From Gammaproteobacteria bacterium (GTDB taxonomy: Bacteria > Pseudomonadota > Gammaproteobacteria > Francisellales > CACEW01): a DNA stretch of 63,922 nt. The notes under the pieces were generated by a model. The model was not told the DNA's origin, did not search any database, and worked only from the letters and a program-made list of their open reading frames with translations. Shown one piece after another: positions 27,874 through 36,594 of the stretch (its first letter is position 1; each line of letters begins with the position of its first letter). Both the position numbers and the translations under genes were made by a program. The stretch lies in contig JAQSYQ010000011.1 of assembly GCA_029256015.1 (NCBI GenBank), positions 1 through 63,922 of the forward strand. Direction: 5' to 3'.

Positions 27874-29181
27874 ATGAACTTACCTTTATGTATCAAGCTT
27901 GATAATGTCCTTATAAGGTCCAGCTTTTATTGGGAAAGCTTTATTCTCCTTATTAAAGATAAGCCGCTTTACCTTTTTTTGTTACCGATATGGTGCTTAA
28001 AAGGCAGAGCTTACTTAATGGACAAAATGGCCAGCCTGGTTCATCCCGAGCTTGAACTTTTGCCTTATAATCAAGCTTTGATAGCATGGCTTAAAGAAAA
28101 CCAACATGAAAGAGAAGTCATTTTAGTCGGGCATGCAAGCCAATCCGAACTAGATAAAATAGCAGAGTATTGCGGTTGTTTTTCAAAGGCTTATGCTGTT
28201 GAAGGCAGTATCCCTCAATTTTTGAATCAGCAATTTAAAGAACAGCAATACGAATATATTGATGAAAAAAGCAACGGCTTTAAGGCGTTAGAAAATAAGA
28301 AGGCAGGCCTTAAGACTTGGCTCAAAGCCATTAGGGTGCATCAGTATGCTAAAAACCTTTTAATATTTCTACCACTATTGCTAGGGCATTTTGTTTCTCA
28401 AATAGAACTTGATATACAGGTTTTTCTGGGCTTTATCTGTTTTTGCTTGTTGGCTTCAAGCGTTTACATTTTAAATGACTTATTGGATTTGGCTTCAGAT
28501 CGTAGACATAAAACTAAGCATAAGAGGGCTTTTGCCAGTGGGGCCATCAGCATTCCTGCCGGTCTATTGATAATGCTTCTATTTTTAACGCTTGCAGTGA
28601 GCTTGGCTTTAAGTTTGCCCCAGGCCTTTCAGATATGCTTATTGGTTTACTATGTATTAACTTTCTTGTACTCGTTTGTATTGAAGCGTATGGTTTTATT
28701 GGATGTTTTTACGCTATCGGCTTTATATACCCTAAGGATCGTTGCTGGCTTAAGCTTAGTGGATCAGATTTTTTCAAGCTGGCTCTTGTTATTTTCTATG
28801 TTCTTTTTTACCAGCCTCGCTTTTGCTAAGCGTTATACTGAGCTGTTCAATTCCTTAAAAAGTGGAGTAAATAAGCCTCATGGCAGAGGCTATCATGTTG
28901 AGCATTTGCAGATGGTCAGCCAGTTTGGAGTAGCCAGTGGCTATGTTTCAACTCTCATCTTTGTTCTATATTTAGATTCAGCAAAGGCTGCTCAGTATTA
29001 TCATCAGCCTAAGCTTTTATATTTGGCCTGCCCCATTATCCTGTATTGGATTTCAAGAATATGGATAAAGGCTTCAGAAGGGCAATTACATGAAGACCCA
29101 GTGGTCTATGCGCTTCATGATAAAGTCAGTTATCTTTTATTGATGATTATGGTTATTTTGATTGGGCTGGCCATTTTATAA
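27874..29181 (+). CDS. UbiA-family polyprenyl-phosphate transferase with degenerate HAD domain
   Basis: The C-terminal two-thirds (about 150-435) is a UbiA-type membrane domain with NDLLDLASDRRHKTKHKRAF as the metal/diphosphate motif. This is the decaprenyl-phosphate phosphoribosyltransferase type rather than quinone type. The N-terminal ~130 residues match the HAD phosphatase domain often fused to it. The usual DLDGTL nucleophile motif reads KLDNVL at residues 8-13: the first Asp is Lys. The later Lys and Asp-Asp motifs also appear to be missing. The HAD part is therefore probably inactive. It follows the AftB-like gene by 16 bases. Confidence 0.85.
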   Translation: MNLPLCIKLDNVLIRSSFYWESFILLIKDKPLYLFLLPIWCLKGRAYLMDKMASLVHPELELLPYNQALIAWLKENQHEREVILVGHASQSELDKIAEYCGCFSKAYAVEGSIPQFLNQQFKEQQYEYIDEKSNGFKALENKKAGLKTWLKAIRVHQYAKNLLIFLPLLLGHFVSQIELDIQVFLGFICFCLLASSVYILNDLLDLASDRRHKTKHKRAFASGAISIPAGLLIMLLFLTLAVSLALSLPQAFQICLLVYYVLTFLYSFVLKRMVLLDVFTLSALYTLRIVAGLSLVDQIFSSWLLLFSMFFFTSLAFAKRYTELFNSLKSGVNKPHGRGYHVEHLQMVSQFGVASGYVSTLIFVLYLDSAKAAQYYHQPKLLYLACPIILYWISRIWIKASEGQLHEDPVVYALHDKVSYLLLMIMVILIGLAIL

Positions 29182-29204
29182 GCTACTTTAGCCTTGTTCC
29201 AAGC

Positions 29205-29624
29205 TCATCGGCTTTGCTTTAATTTTATGATTTTAGAAAAATCAGTTTTGAGTACAAAGCGATTTAATGCAAAGCTTAAAGGAGCCACTACGGTGATCAC
29301 AATAATTAAAAGCGCAATGGCTGGAGAAATTTTGCACTTTTCAACCAATATCCAAAGCAAAAAAGAATTTAGCCCATATTGAATTAAATAGATGATGGGG
29401 TAAATAATCAATTTGTGCCAGCTATGCTTTTGGCGGAAAACAAAGCGGCTATTAAGCCAGTAAGCCGACAGGATTCCTATAACAGTGACTATGCCATAGG
29501 CTATTTGATAGTGAAAAAAATTTAATAACAGCAAATAAAGAACGTAAACAATAAAGGTGTTTAAGCCCCCGGAGACAAGAAAGCGGAAAGCCTCATAGTG
29601 TGGAGCTTTAAATTGTATTTTCAA
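29205..29624 (-). CDS. GtrA family membrane protein
   Basis: This 139-aa protein has four membrane helices. It begins with the typical FRFLVSGGLNTFIVYVLYLL and has SAYWLNSRFVFRQ between helices 2 and 3 and ALNRFVLK near the end. GtrA proteins are thought to move or present polyprenyl-phosphate sugars. It is convergent with the UbiA gene (24 bases apart). A GtrA-like protein accompanies UbiA in the mycobacterial decaprenyl-arabinose pathway, so a link is plausible. Confidence 0.88.
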   Translation of the reverse strand: MKIQFKAPHYEAFRFLVSGGLNTFIVYVLYLLLLNFFHYQIAYGIVTVIGILSAYWLNSRFVFRQKHSWHKLIIYPIIYLIQYGLNSFLLWILVEKCKISPAIALLIIVITVVAPLSFALNRFVLKTDFSKIIKLKQSR

Positions 29625-29666
29625 GACTATTCCAAGCTATTGCTAATATAAACAGAAAATCTAGAT

Positions 29667-29678
29667 TATGTTAGAATT
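29667..29678 (+). promoter_or_regulatory. Extended -10 promoter motif, orphan copy
   Basis: TATGTTAGAATT contains TGn plus TAGAAT, identical to the motif upstream of wzm at 46241 and nearly so at 39537; flanking bases are also similar. No + strand gene starts downstream here. It may be a relic of another copy of that promoter or an antisense promoter toward rfbD. Confidence 0.35.
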
Positions 29679-29707
29679 TGGGCTTTGTCTAGTTTGGCTT
29701 AAAAGCT

Positions 29708-30568
29708 TTAATTTTGCCTAGCTTTAAGATATTGCTCTAAGGCTTGCTGCCAGTTAGCAATAGGTCCGATAATTTTGGAAAGCTTGCAGTTATCCAAAAC
29801 GCTATAGTCTGGCCGTTTGGCCGGCAAAGGATACTCACCAGCAGAAATAGGCGTAATCTCACAGGAAATGCCTGATTTTTCAATAATAGCGCAGGCAAAT
29901 TCATACCAGCTTGCCTGGCCTGAGTTAACGGCATGATAGATTCCCGGTGAAGCCTCGCTTTCAATGATTTTAATAATCATCTTAGCCAACTCAGCTGAGC
30001 TAGTTGGGCTCATAATTTGATTGGCAATAACTCGAAGTGAACCTTTGTCTTTGGCAAGCCTTAAAATGGTTTCAACAAAGTTTCCTTTTGCGTTGGACTG
30101 CTTGATTCCATACAAAGAGGCCGATCGCAGAATGACTGTATTTTCGCAGTGAGCTTGTGCCAGTTGCTCTCCAAGTAGCTTACTTTGCCCATAGATATTT
30201 AATGGGCCGGGGGGGATTTGTTCATCAAGCGCTTTTTTACTTTGATTATTGCCAAATACGTAATCAGTGCTGATATGAATAAATTTGGCTTTTTTAAGTT
30301 GGCAGGCTTGGGCCATTTTCCCGACTGCATAAGCATTGATCAAATAGGAAGCCTCAATTTCAGTTTCAGCTTTATCCACCTGAGTAAATGCTGTGCAATT
30401 AAGGAGAACATCAAAATCTTGTTCTGCTAACAGCTTGGCAAGTTTTTCTAGATGGCTAATATCGATGTTTTCTCGAGTCAAGGATTTGACTTGAAAGCCA
30501 GAGCTTTTAGAAGCCTTAAAAAAATCAGTTCCGACCTGACCGTTCGCGCCTAGTAATAGTATTTTCAT
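29708..30568 (-). CDS. rfbD: dTDP-4-dehydrorhamnose reductase
   Basis: The last step of dTDP-L-rhamnose synthesis reduces the 4-keto group with NADPH. The 286-aa SDR protein has GANGQVG at residues 7-13, STDYVF at 100-105 and the catalytic pair Y126-K130 in IYGQSK. Its start overlaps the end of rfbC by 4 bases, so they form an operon. The rfbA and rfbB genes for the first two steps are not in this window. Confidence 0.95.
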   Translation of the reverse strand: MKILLLGANGQVGTDFFKASKSSGFQVKSLTRENIDISHLEKLAKLLAEQDFDVLLNCTAFTQVDKAETEIEASYLINAYAVGKMAQACQLKKAKFIHISTDYVFGNNQSKKALDEQIPPGPLNIYGQSKLLGEQLAQAHCENTVILRSASLYGIKQSNAKGNFVETILRLAKDKGSLRVIANQIMSPTSSAELAKMIIKIIESEASPGIYHAVNSGQASWYEFACAIIEKSGISCEITPISAGEYPLPAKRPDYSVLDNCKLSKIIGPIANWQQALEQYLKARQN

Positions 30569-31125
30569 AGGGAATAGGTAAAATTATTTTCGACTTCGCT
30601 CAGCAGCACAGCTTTGGCATCTTTGTCGGAAAGAATAGGTGAAGAAACGGGCCAGTTAATGCCAATAGCGGGATCATTCCACAAAATGCTGCGTTCATGT
30701 TCTTTGGAATATTCCTCAGTCACTTTGTAAAGTAACTCTGTATTGTCTTCTAAAAAAGCCACGCCGTGGGCAAAGCCAGCGGGGACCCAGAGGATATGTT
30801 TGTTTGTCTCGGACAGCTCAACACTAACCCATCTTCCAAAAGTAGGGGAGCCTTTGCGAATATCCACTACTACGTCAAAAACCCTGCCTCTGATGACCCG
30901 GACAAGTTTTCCCTGTGCCTTTGGGCTCAATTGAAAATGTAGGCCCCGTAATACGTCTTTATTCGATCGAGAATGGTTGTCCTGTAAAAAAAGCGCAGGA
31001 ATTCCATGTTTTTTAAATTCAGAAGCTTTGAAGCTTTCAATAAAAAAGCCTCGATTATCAGAATGAACAATGGGTTTAATTAAAATAACTTCTGGGATTA
31101 CAAGTTTTTTGAATTCAAAGGCCAT
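30565..31125 (-). CDS. rfbC: dTDP-4-dehydrorhamnose 3,5-epimerase
   Basis: This enzyme epimerises C3 and C5 of dTDP-4-keto-6-deoxyglucose. The 186-aa cupin has the DNHSRSNKDVLRGLHFQ motif with catalytic His63, and WVPAGFAHG followed by Tyr133 as the other key residue. It is the first gene of a two-gene minus-strand operon with rfbD. A good promoter lies upstream at 31153-31181. Confidence 0.96.
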   Translation of the reverse strand: MAFEFKKLVIPEVILIKPIVHSDNRGFFIESFKASEFKKHGIPALFLQDNHSRSNKDVLRGLHFQLSPKAQGKLVRVIRGRVFDVVVDIRKGSPTFGRWVSVELSETNKHILWVPAGFAHGVAFLEDNTELLYKVTEEYSKEHERSILWNDPAIGINWPVSSPILSDKDAKAVLLSEVENNFTYSL

Positions 31126-31152
31126 AAATTAACCTGAGCTAATAAAGGGGAT

Positions 31153-31181
31153 AGTCTATCATCGGGGAAATTGTTTGTCAG
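31153..31181 (-). promoter_or_regulatory. Promoter of rfbCD
   Basis: On the minus strand CTGACA (31181-31176) and TAGACT (31158-31153) are 17 bases apart, 28 bases before the rfbC ATG. The spacing is ideal and the match 9 of 12. Confidence 0.5.
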
Positions 31182-31337
31182 CTGTTTTGGCTAATGCTTA
31201 GAGCATGAAGTGTCAATGGCCAAACAATTATTTGTTAGCTGTAAAACCAGGTTGTGATCAGGCCAGCATAAAAATTATGTTTAGGTTTTGCAAAATAGTA
31301 ACAGAATGGTGGAAGCTTTCACAAGAGCTTAATATTA

Positions 31338-31367
31338 TTGACAAGTAAAAGCTAAAACTTTTACTAT
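31338..31367 (+). promoter_or_regulatory. Promoter of the methyltransferase operon
   Basis: A perfect -35 TTGACA (31338-31343) is followed after 18 bases by TACTAT (31362-31367); TATACT at 31365 is an alternative -10. The gene starts about 40 bases later. The 31,126-31,405 gap is thus a divergent promoter region. Confidence 0.5.
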
Positions 31368-31405
31368 ACTCTCAAATAATTTAACCTTGTTGGTATTGAA
31401 ATCCA

Positions 31406-32104
31406 GTGTCTTTAATCCCCGAAAGTTATGCCTATTCTGGTTCATTAGAATTGAATAACATGGAAGCCATGGTTAATTATAATGAACATATCATAAAGCT
31501 ATTAGAGCGTAGTAAAGTTAACTTTGACCGTGTAGTAGATTTTGGGGCGGGTATTGGTACTCTCGCAAAAATTGTTAAGCCTAAATGTAATAATCTTATT
31601 TGTATTGAATTAGATTCTAAGCAGCGCGAGTTATTAGTGCAACAAGGCTTCCAGGCTTTTGAAAGTATTGATTCTATTCCTGATAATTCACAATCATTAA
31701 TATATTCAAGCAATGTTATAGAGCATATTGAAGATGATTATGCAGCAGTAAAAGCTATTTATCAAAAACTGCAAGTAGGAGGGAAGGCTTTTTTTTATAT
31801 TCCAGCTTTTTCTTGCCTATACAGTGCCATGGACCGTAAAGTTGGGCATTTTAGACGCTACGATAAAAACCGCTTGCAAGATATAATGAAAAAAGCAAAT
31901 TTTCATACTGAAGAAATTTATTTTGCTGACAGTCTGGGGTTTTTTATTGCCTTGTTATTTAAGCATATTGATAAGAGCGGGCAGGTTAACCCCAAAAGTC
32001 TTAAAATCTATGATAAGCTGCTATTTCCAATAAGCTGTATTTTGGATTACGTATTAAAATATTTTTTGGGGAAAAATCTTGTTGTCGTCGTCTCAAAGCA
32101 CTAA
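31406..32104 (+). CDS. Class I SAM-dependent methyltransferase
   Basis: This 232-aa protein has the Rossmann motif VVDFGAGIGTL (about 43-53), an acidic residue after strand 2 (CIELDS), and SNVIEHIEDD as motif II/III. The C-terminal half has GHFRRYDKNRLQDIMKKANF, common in sugar O-methyltransferases of polysaccharide clusters. It starts with GTG and no strong ribosome binding site. Its last 26 bases overlap the next gene. It probably methylates a glycan or lipid-linked precursor; the exact target is unknown. Confidence 0.82.
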   Translation: MSLIPESYAYSGSLELNNMEAMVNYNEHIIKLLERSKVNFDRVVDFGAGIGTLAKIVKPKCNNLICIELDSKQRELLVQQGFQAFESIDSIPDNSQSLIYSSNVIEHIEDDYAAVKAIYQKLQVGGKAFFYIPAFSCLYSAMDRKVGHFRRYDKNRLQDIMKKANFHTEEIYFADSLGFFIALLFKHIDKSGQVNPKSLKIYDKLLFPISCILDYVLKYFLGKNLVVVVSKH

Positions 32105-33692
32105 GCCACCACAAAAAATCACTTTGATTAATTGGTTTATCCTGGCGTTATTTGTTCTTTTGTATGGCTATGTTGCTGTTCTCCTTGGGGTCGATAATGG
32201 TTATGATTTTTTAAATTACCATTTTTACAATGGGTATGCCGTTATTTATCATCGCTATGCTATAGACTACGCTCCTGCCGCATTTTGGACTTTTATTAGT
32301 CCTTTATTAGATTCCTTGAATTACCTCATTATTACTACTTTTGTTAAGGCTAAAGTAGTTGAGTTTATTTTAGGAATGATGTGTGGCTTGGCTGCCTTTG
32401 TTTTTTATAAAATAGTCGAGCTTGTTATTGGCAAAAACTCTAAATTTGATATGGTTTGTATTTTTCTGGCTTGCCTTATTGGCCTTTCTGCCCCTACCTG
32501 TATTAGCCAGATTGGTTCTATACAAAATGATTTTCAGTCAGCAGGTATTGCTATTTTAGCTTTATATATAGCTCTCAGGGCAATAGGTGCTCAAAAAGTT
32601 AAAGGCAGCACTCTATTTTTTGCGGGTATAGTAAGTGGCGCTGCTATGGGGGCCAAGTTAACCTGTACTCCATATGCAATTAGCCTGTTACTAGCCACTT
32701 TTATCTGTGTAGGTGGCAAACAAAGAATAAAATTTAGCATTTTATTGGCTTTAGGCAGTTTGCTGGGCTTTTTGCTTGCTAACGGTTGGTGGATGTGGAT
32801 GCTCTATCAGCATTTAGACAATCCTCTTTTTCCTTTTTACAACAAGATTTTTCACTCCCCTTATTTCCCCGATTTTAATTTTGCTGATCATCGTTTCGGG
32901 CCCAAAAACTGGCTGCAAGTTTTCACTTATCCTTATCAGTTTATGAAGCTTAATTGTTTAACAACCGAGCTTTTCATGCAGGATTGGCGCTTGGGAATTT
33001 TATTAAGCTTCAGTGCTATAGTGGTGATATTGCGAATTTTATCATTATGCCCTAAGTTCAGAGATCGTGAATATTTTAAACATATAAAAAACCAGCCCTA
33101 TTTGTACTTTTTGCTTATTTATATAGCAAGTGCATATCTTATTTGGGTTTTGCAATTTAGTCTTTATCGATATGCCATCCCTATTGAGCTGCTATCTGGA
33201 TTGTTAATAGTGTATGTTTGCCGTCTATTATTACCTTCTAATATTTTAACGATTATTAGCCTGGCTATATTAAGTTTCTTTATTGTTTATAAAACAGTAG
33301 CACCTGCCTTTCAGCGTTATCCAGCAGTCGGGCAATATATAGTAGTAGAAAAGCCTATTGCCTTGCCTGACAATTCAGTCGTTATCATCACTGACAGCGC
33401 ACAGTCATTTGTAATTCCATTTTTCCCAAAAGATGTTGTTTTCAGCAGTCCGGCTATTTTTTATGGAAGTGAGTTTTTACCAGGTGCTAAGGCTATACTG
33501 AAACATAAGGGGCCGATATTTGTATTGATAAGTGATGCTCCTCCAGACCCTAAAAACCCGGCGGGATATTTAAACATACAGGGGCTAAAGATTAAGCTAA
33601 ATATTAACAGATGTAGCCATTTTTTGACTAATTCAGAACAGCAGCCTGGTTTTAAGTTATGTTCTGTTAGATCAATATCAACTCAATCTTAA
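32079..33692 (+). CDS. GT-C-like multi-spanning membrane protein
   Basis: This 537-aa protein has about twelve hydrophobic helices. The first loop reads GVDNGYDFLNYHFYNGYAVI, with conserved acidic and Tyr-His residues as in several GT-C glycosyltransferases, and SQIGSIQNDF lies in a later loop. The TTG start has GGGGAAA seven bases before it and lies inside the methyltransferase gene, so translation is coupled. It is followed by a GT2 gene that may supply its lipid-linked donor. Confidence 0.7.
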   Translation: MLSSSQSTKPPQKITLINWFILALFVLLYGYVAVLLGVDNGYDFLNYHFYNGYAVIYHRYAIDYAPAAFWTFISPLLDSLNYLIITTFVKAKVVEFILGMMCGLAAFVFYKIVELVIGKNSKFDMVCIFLACLIGLSAPTCISQIGSIQNDFQSAGIAILALYIALRAIGAQKVKGSTLFFAGIVSGAAMGAKLTCTPYAISLLLATFICVGGKQRIKFSILLALGSLLGFLLANGWWMWMLYQHLDNPLFPFYNKIFHSPYFPDFNFADHRFGPKNWLQVFTYPYQFMKLNCLTTELFMQDWRLGILLSFSAIVVILRILSLCPKFRDREYFKHIKNQPYLYFLLIYIASAYLIWVLQFSLYRYAIPIELLSGLLIVYVCRLLLPSNILTIISLAILSFFIVYKTVAPAFQRYPAVGQYIVVEKPIALPDNSVVIITDSAQSFVIPFFPKDVVFSSPAIFYGSEFLPGAKAILKHKGPIFVLISDAPPDPKNPAGYLNIQGLKIKLNINRCSHFLTNSEQQPGFKLCSVRSISTQS

Positions 33693-33702
33693 GGTTGCAA
33701 AC

Positions 33703-34638
33703 ATGTCTTCAGGTAAAAGTATCAATGTTGCGGTTTTAATCCCCTGTTATAATGAAGAGCAGGCTATCCAAAAAGTTGTAACGGATTTTAAAGAGGCTTT
33801 GCCTGCCGCCAAAATTTATGTTTATGACAATAATTCTAATGATGACACAGTGAAATTAGCGAGAGAAGCCGGAGCCATTGTTAGATCTCAATCCTTGCAA
33901 GGGAAGGGCAATGTTGTAAGGCGAATGTTTGCTGATGTAGAGGCTGATGTTTATATTATGGTGGATGGTGATGCCACTTATGATGCATCTGCTGCGCCAA
34001 GCCTCGTTGAGATTTTGATCAAGAATCAGCTTGATATGGTAAATGCTTCAAGAGAAACCAAGAGTGAGCAGGCCTATCGAAAAGGGCATCATCTAGGTAA
34101 CAAAGTGTTAACCAAAATAGTTGCCATGATATTTGGTAAAGGCTTGCATGATATGTTGTCAGGGTACCGGGTGTTTTCAAGAAGATTTGTGAAATCTTTC
34201 CCTGTTTTATCGCCGGGTTTTGAAATTGAAACAGAGCTCACTGTGCATGCACTCGAATTAAAACTTCCAATTGCTGAGGTAACCACGCCATATTACGCTC
34301 GGCCCGAAAACTCTTATAGCAAATTATCTACCTATAAAGATGGCTTTAAAATACTTAAAATGATTATAAAGTTGGTTAAAAATGAAAAGCCTTTATTATT
34401 TTTTGGAATAATAGCTTTATTGTTCTTTTTAACTTCATTTTTATTGGTTGTGCCCGTTATTTCAACTTATTTAAGCACAGGCCTAGTTCCTCGCCTTCCT
34501 ACAGCAGTTCTATCAGCGACCCTTATGATTTTAGCCTTTTTGAGTCTAAACTGCGGCTTAGTTTTAGATACGGTAACCCAGGGCAGACGAGAAGCAAAAC
34601 TATTAGCCTATTTATGTATTCCTATCCTTCAAAATTAA
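33703..34638 (+). CDS. GT2 glycosyltransferase, DPM1-like with two C-terminal helices
   Basis: This 311-aa protein has IPCYNEEQAI at the N terminus, YVYDNNSNDDT, and the metal site VDGDATYD (about 87-94). SGYRVFSRRFVKSFPVL follows, then two membrane helices at about 229-250 and 265-290. Such enzymes transfer a sugar to polyprenyl phosphate for use by GT-C enzymes. It is 10 bases after the GT-C-like gene at 32079. Its 3' end overlaps the convergent gene at 34612 by 27 bases. Confidence 0.88.
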   Translation: MSSGKSINVAVLIPCYNEEQAIQKVVTDFKEALPAAKIYVYDNNSNDDTVKLAREAGAIVRSQSLQGKGNVVRRMFADVEADVYIMVDGDATYDASAAPSLVEILIKNQLDMVNASRETKSEQAYRKGHHLGNKVLTKIVAMIFGKGLHDMLSGYRVFSRRFVKSFPVLSPGFEIETELTVHALELKLPIAEVTTPYYARPENSYSKLSTYKDGFKILKMIIKLVKNEKPLLFFGIIALLFFLTSFLLVVPVISTYLSTGLVPRLPTAVLSATLMILAFLSLNCGLVLDTVTQGRREAKLLAYLCIPILQN

Positions 34639-36360
34639 CTGAGAATTGCACATGCTGCTGTGATCAAGCACTTGGCTATTCACAATCGGATATAAAGTAG
34701 CGTCATTTTTCAGTTTTACATAAGCTTGGACCTTGGTTTGCTGACACAATAAATTAGCAGCAACAAAGCCATGCCATAGGATATAAGAGGGGCTTCCTCC
34801 TTGGCCGCGAGTATGAAACTCGGGAATGGCCAGGCCGTAAACAGTATTTTGAGGCCCCATAATATAAATCATTTCAATATTTTTGTTGTCTGGTACTGTG
34901 CCAAAACTTTCTAAACCCGGCAAAAAGCTATAGTCTAAGATGTTATAATTGCTAGGTACACTTTGGTTTACCGAGTCAAAACTGCCGTTAAATTTCTGAG
35001 GGCTTAAGTTGAGTTTTAGTTGGCTGCTTGATTGACCTATAATGTCCCAGGTTGGCTCTTTAAATAAATTATAGTGTTGTTGCTTTAAAAACTCTAAGGG
35101 CGTTAATACCATACTTCTTAAATTATAGTATGGCCATAAGCTAGTATTGGTCTGTGCCGTATTAATAATGTAGTAATTATTGCGAAGGGCCATGGCTTCA
35201 GTTTTGATATTATCCACAACATTGAAAAATAAGGGATCAGGTTCGGGTACATATATTGCTGTAAGCGTGTAAGCAATAACAATAGTGCAGAAAAAGCCCG
35301 CGGCTAGTGTTTTTAACTTAGGTCTCCAATAATAGGTCAATAATATTACTACACAGCTGCACCAAAGCGGGCTACTGAGCACAAGATAACGTGATGATAC
35401 GCTTGGAGTGATAGAGATAAGACCCTGCCCCCAGATTCTTCCTATTGAGCCTAGTATGGCTGAGCCTATACTTATTCCAGGCAGCAAAAGCCAAAACAGA
35501 TAAGATTTTTTTAAATTTTCGTTTTTAAGGCAGCTTATTAAAAATGAAAGATAGATAAGCAAACCCAGGCTGCCCATCACAATAGTTAAGATTAAATTTT
35601 GTTGATAAAAAAATAGGTTTCCTAAAAAGGAAAGCGCATAAAGAACCCTTATATATAAAGGTGCTGGTAATGGGCTTGTGCCAGTTCCATGCAAATACAA
35701 TATGATTGTAATCAATCCAATCAGCCCATAGGTAAGCGTTAATCTTCTATCACACTTAATGAGCACCATTCCCATAAAAGCTGTAATCCAGACTAATAAG
35801 CCATTAGCACAAGAATAACTTGCTAAATATGAGAAAACCAATAAAGCCACGAATCCCTTTAGGTTCATGTTGGTTTTAAGTGTATTTAGGGCAAGAATAA
35901 AAAATAAAATTGCTAGAGGGTACATCGTTATAAAGGCCCAATACCAATATTGATTAGCTTGAGGAAGTAAAAATAGCCAGGTAAAGGAGCTCAGTAAAAT
36001 CAGGCCCAATATGCTATTTTTGGAAACCTTAATATCATTCAGGTGATAACTTATTAAAATAATTGCCCCAATCAGAGCCCCAAAAATAATAAAGCTACGA
36101 AATAAAACATTCCCTGAGCAAATATAATAAGAAGCAATAAAGATCAGTCTTGGGACTAAAAGCCGGTGAGTTTGTTCGGGTATTATTAGCATAGACCAAT
36201 GGAAGTAGTGATTCTTTATGGCCATTAAGATGCTGAGCGGTACATTGTAAGTATCCCAAAAAGGGATATTGGTCATTTGGCTTAAGATTAGATATAAAAT
36301 ATAAATAGGGGCAGAGAGTATAAGAAGAATTAAAGCTTTTTTAATTAAACTGACCGTCAT
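34612..36360 (-). CDS. Multi-spanning membrane protein, GT-C-like
   Basis: This 582-aa protein has about eleven helices and an extracytoplasmic C-terminal region of about 190 residues. IPFWDTYN follows the first helix, a position where GT-C enzymes carry their acidic residues. No family can be named with certainty; an O-antigen modification transferase is the best guess. Its stop overlaps the end of the GT2 gene on the other strand. The 235 bases upstream (36,361-36,595) contain no gene or clear signal. Confidence 0.62.
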   Translation of the reverse strand: MTVSLIKKALILLILSAPIYILYLILSQMTNIPFWDTYNVPLSILMAIKNHYFHWSMLIIPEQTHRLLVPRLIFIASYYICSGNVLFRSFIIFGALIGAIILISYHLNDIKVSKNSILGLILLSSFTWLFLLPQANQYWYWAFITMYPLAILFFILALNTLKTNMNLKGFVALLVFSYLASYSCANGLLVWITAFMGMVLIKCDRRLTLTYGLIGLITIILYLHGTGTSPLPAPLYIRVLYALSFLGNLFFYQQNLILTIVMGSLGLLIYLSFLISCLKNENLKKSYLFWLLLPGISIGSAILGSIGRIWGQGLISITPSVSSRYLVLSSPLWCSCVVILLTYYWRPKLKTLAAGFFCTIVIAYTLTAIYVPEPDPLFFNVVDNIKTEAMALRNNYYIINTAQTNTSLWPYYNLRSMVLTPLEFLKQQHYNLFKEPTWDIIGQSSSQLKLNLSPQKFNGSFDSVNQSVPSNYNILDYSFLPGLESFGTVPDNKNIEMIYIMGPQNTVYGLAIPEFHTRGQGGSPSYILWHGFVAANLLCQQTKVQAYVKLKNDATLYPIVNSQVLDHSSMCNSQLILKDRNT

Positions 36361-36594
36361 TGCTTGCCCTTAAATTTAGCGAAAGTATATTTGAAGCTGT
36401 GAAATAATTAAAGCCCAATTAGGGAATAAGCCCGTAGCTTTATGCTTTTGTGTAGGTATATCGGCCTGTAGCAGCTGCATGCCGTTATGTCCTATGGATG
36501 CCCCGCGCTTATTTGGGCGATGATCTTTTATTCCTATACTGACCCCAAGGTGGAATATATTTTAGCATGTTCTTTCAAGCAATTGTCTGTCTTT

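Noticed and set aside
29194..29382. 62-codon + strand frame after the UbiA gene
   Set aside because: It lies antisense to the well supported GtrA gene at 29205-29624.
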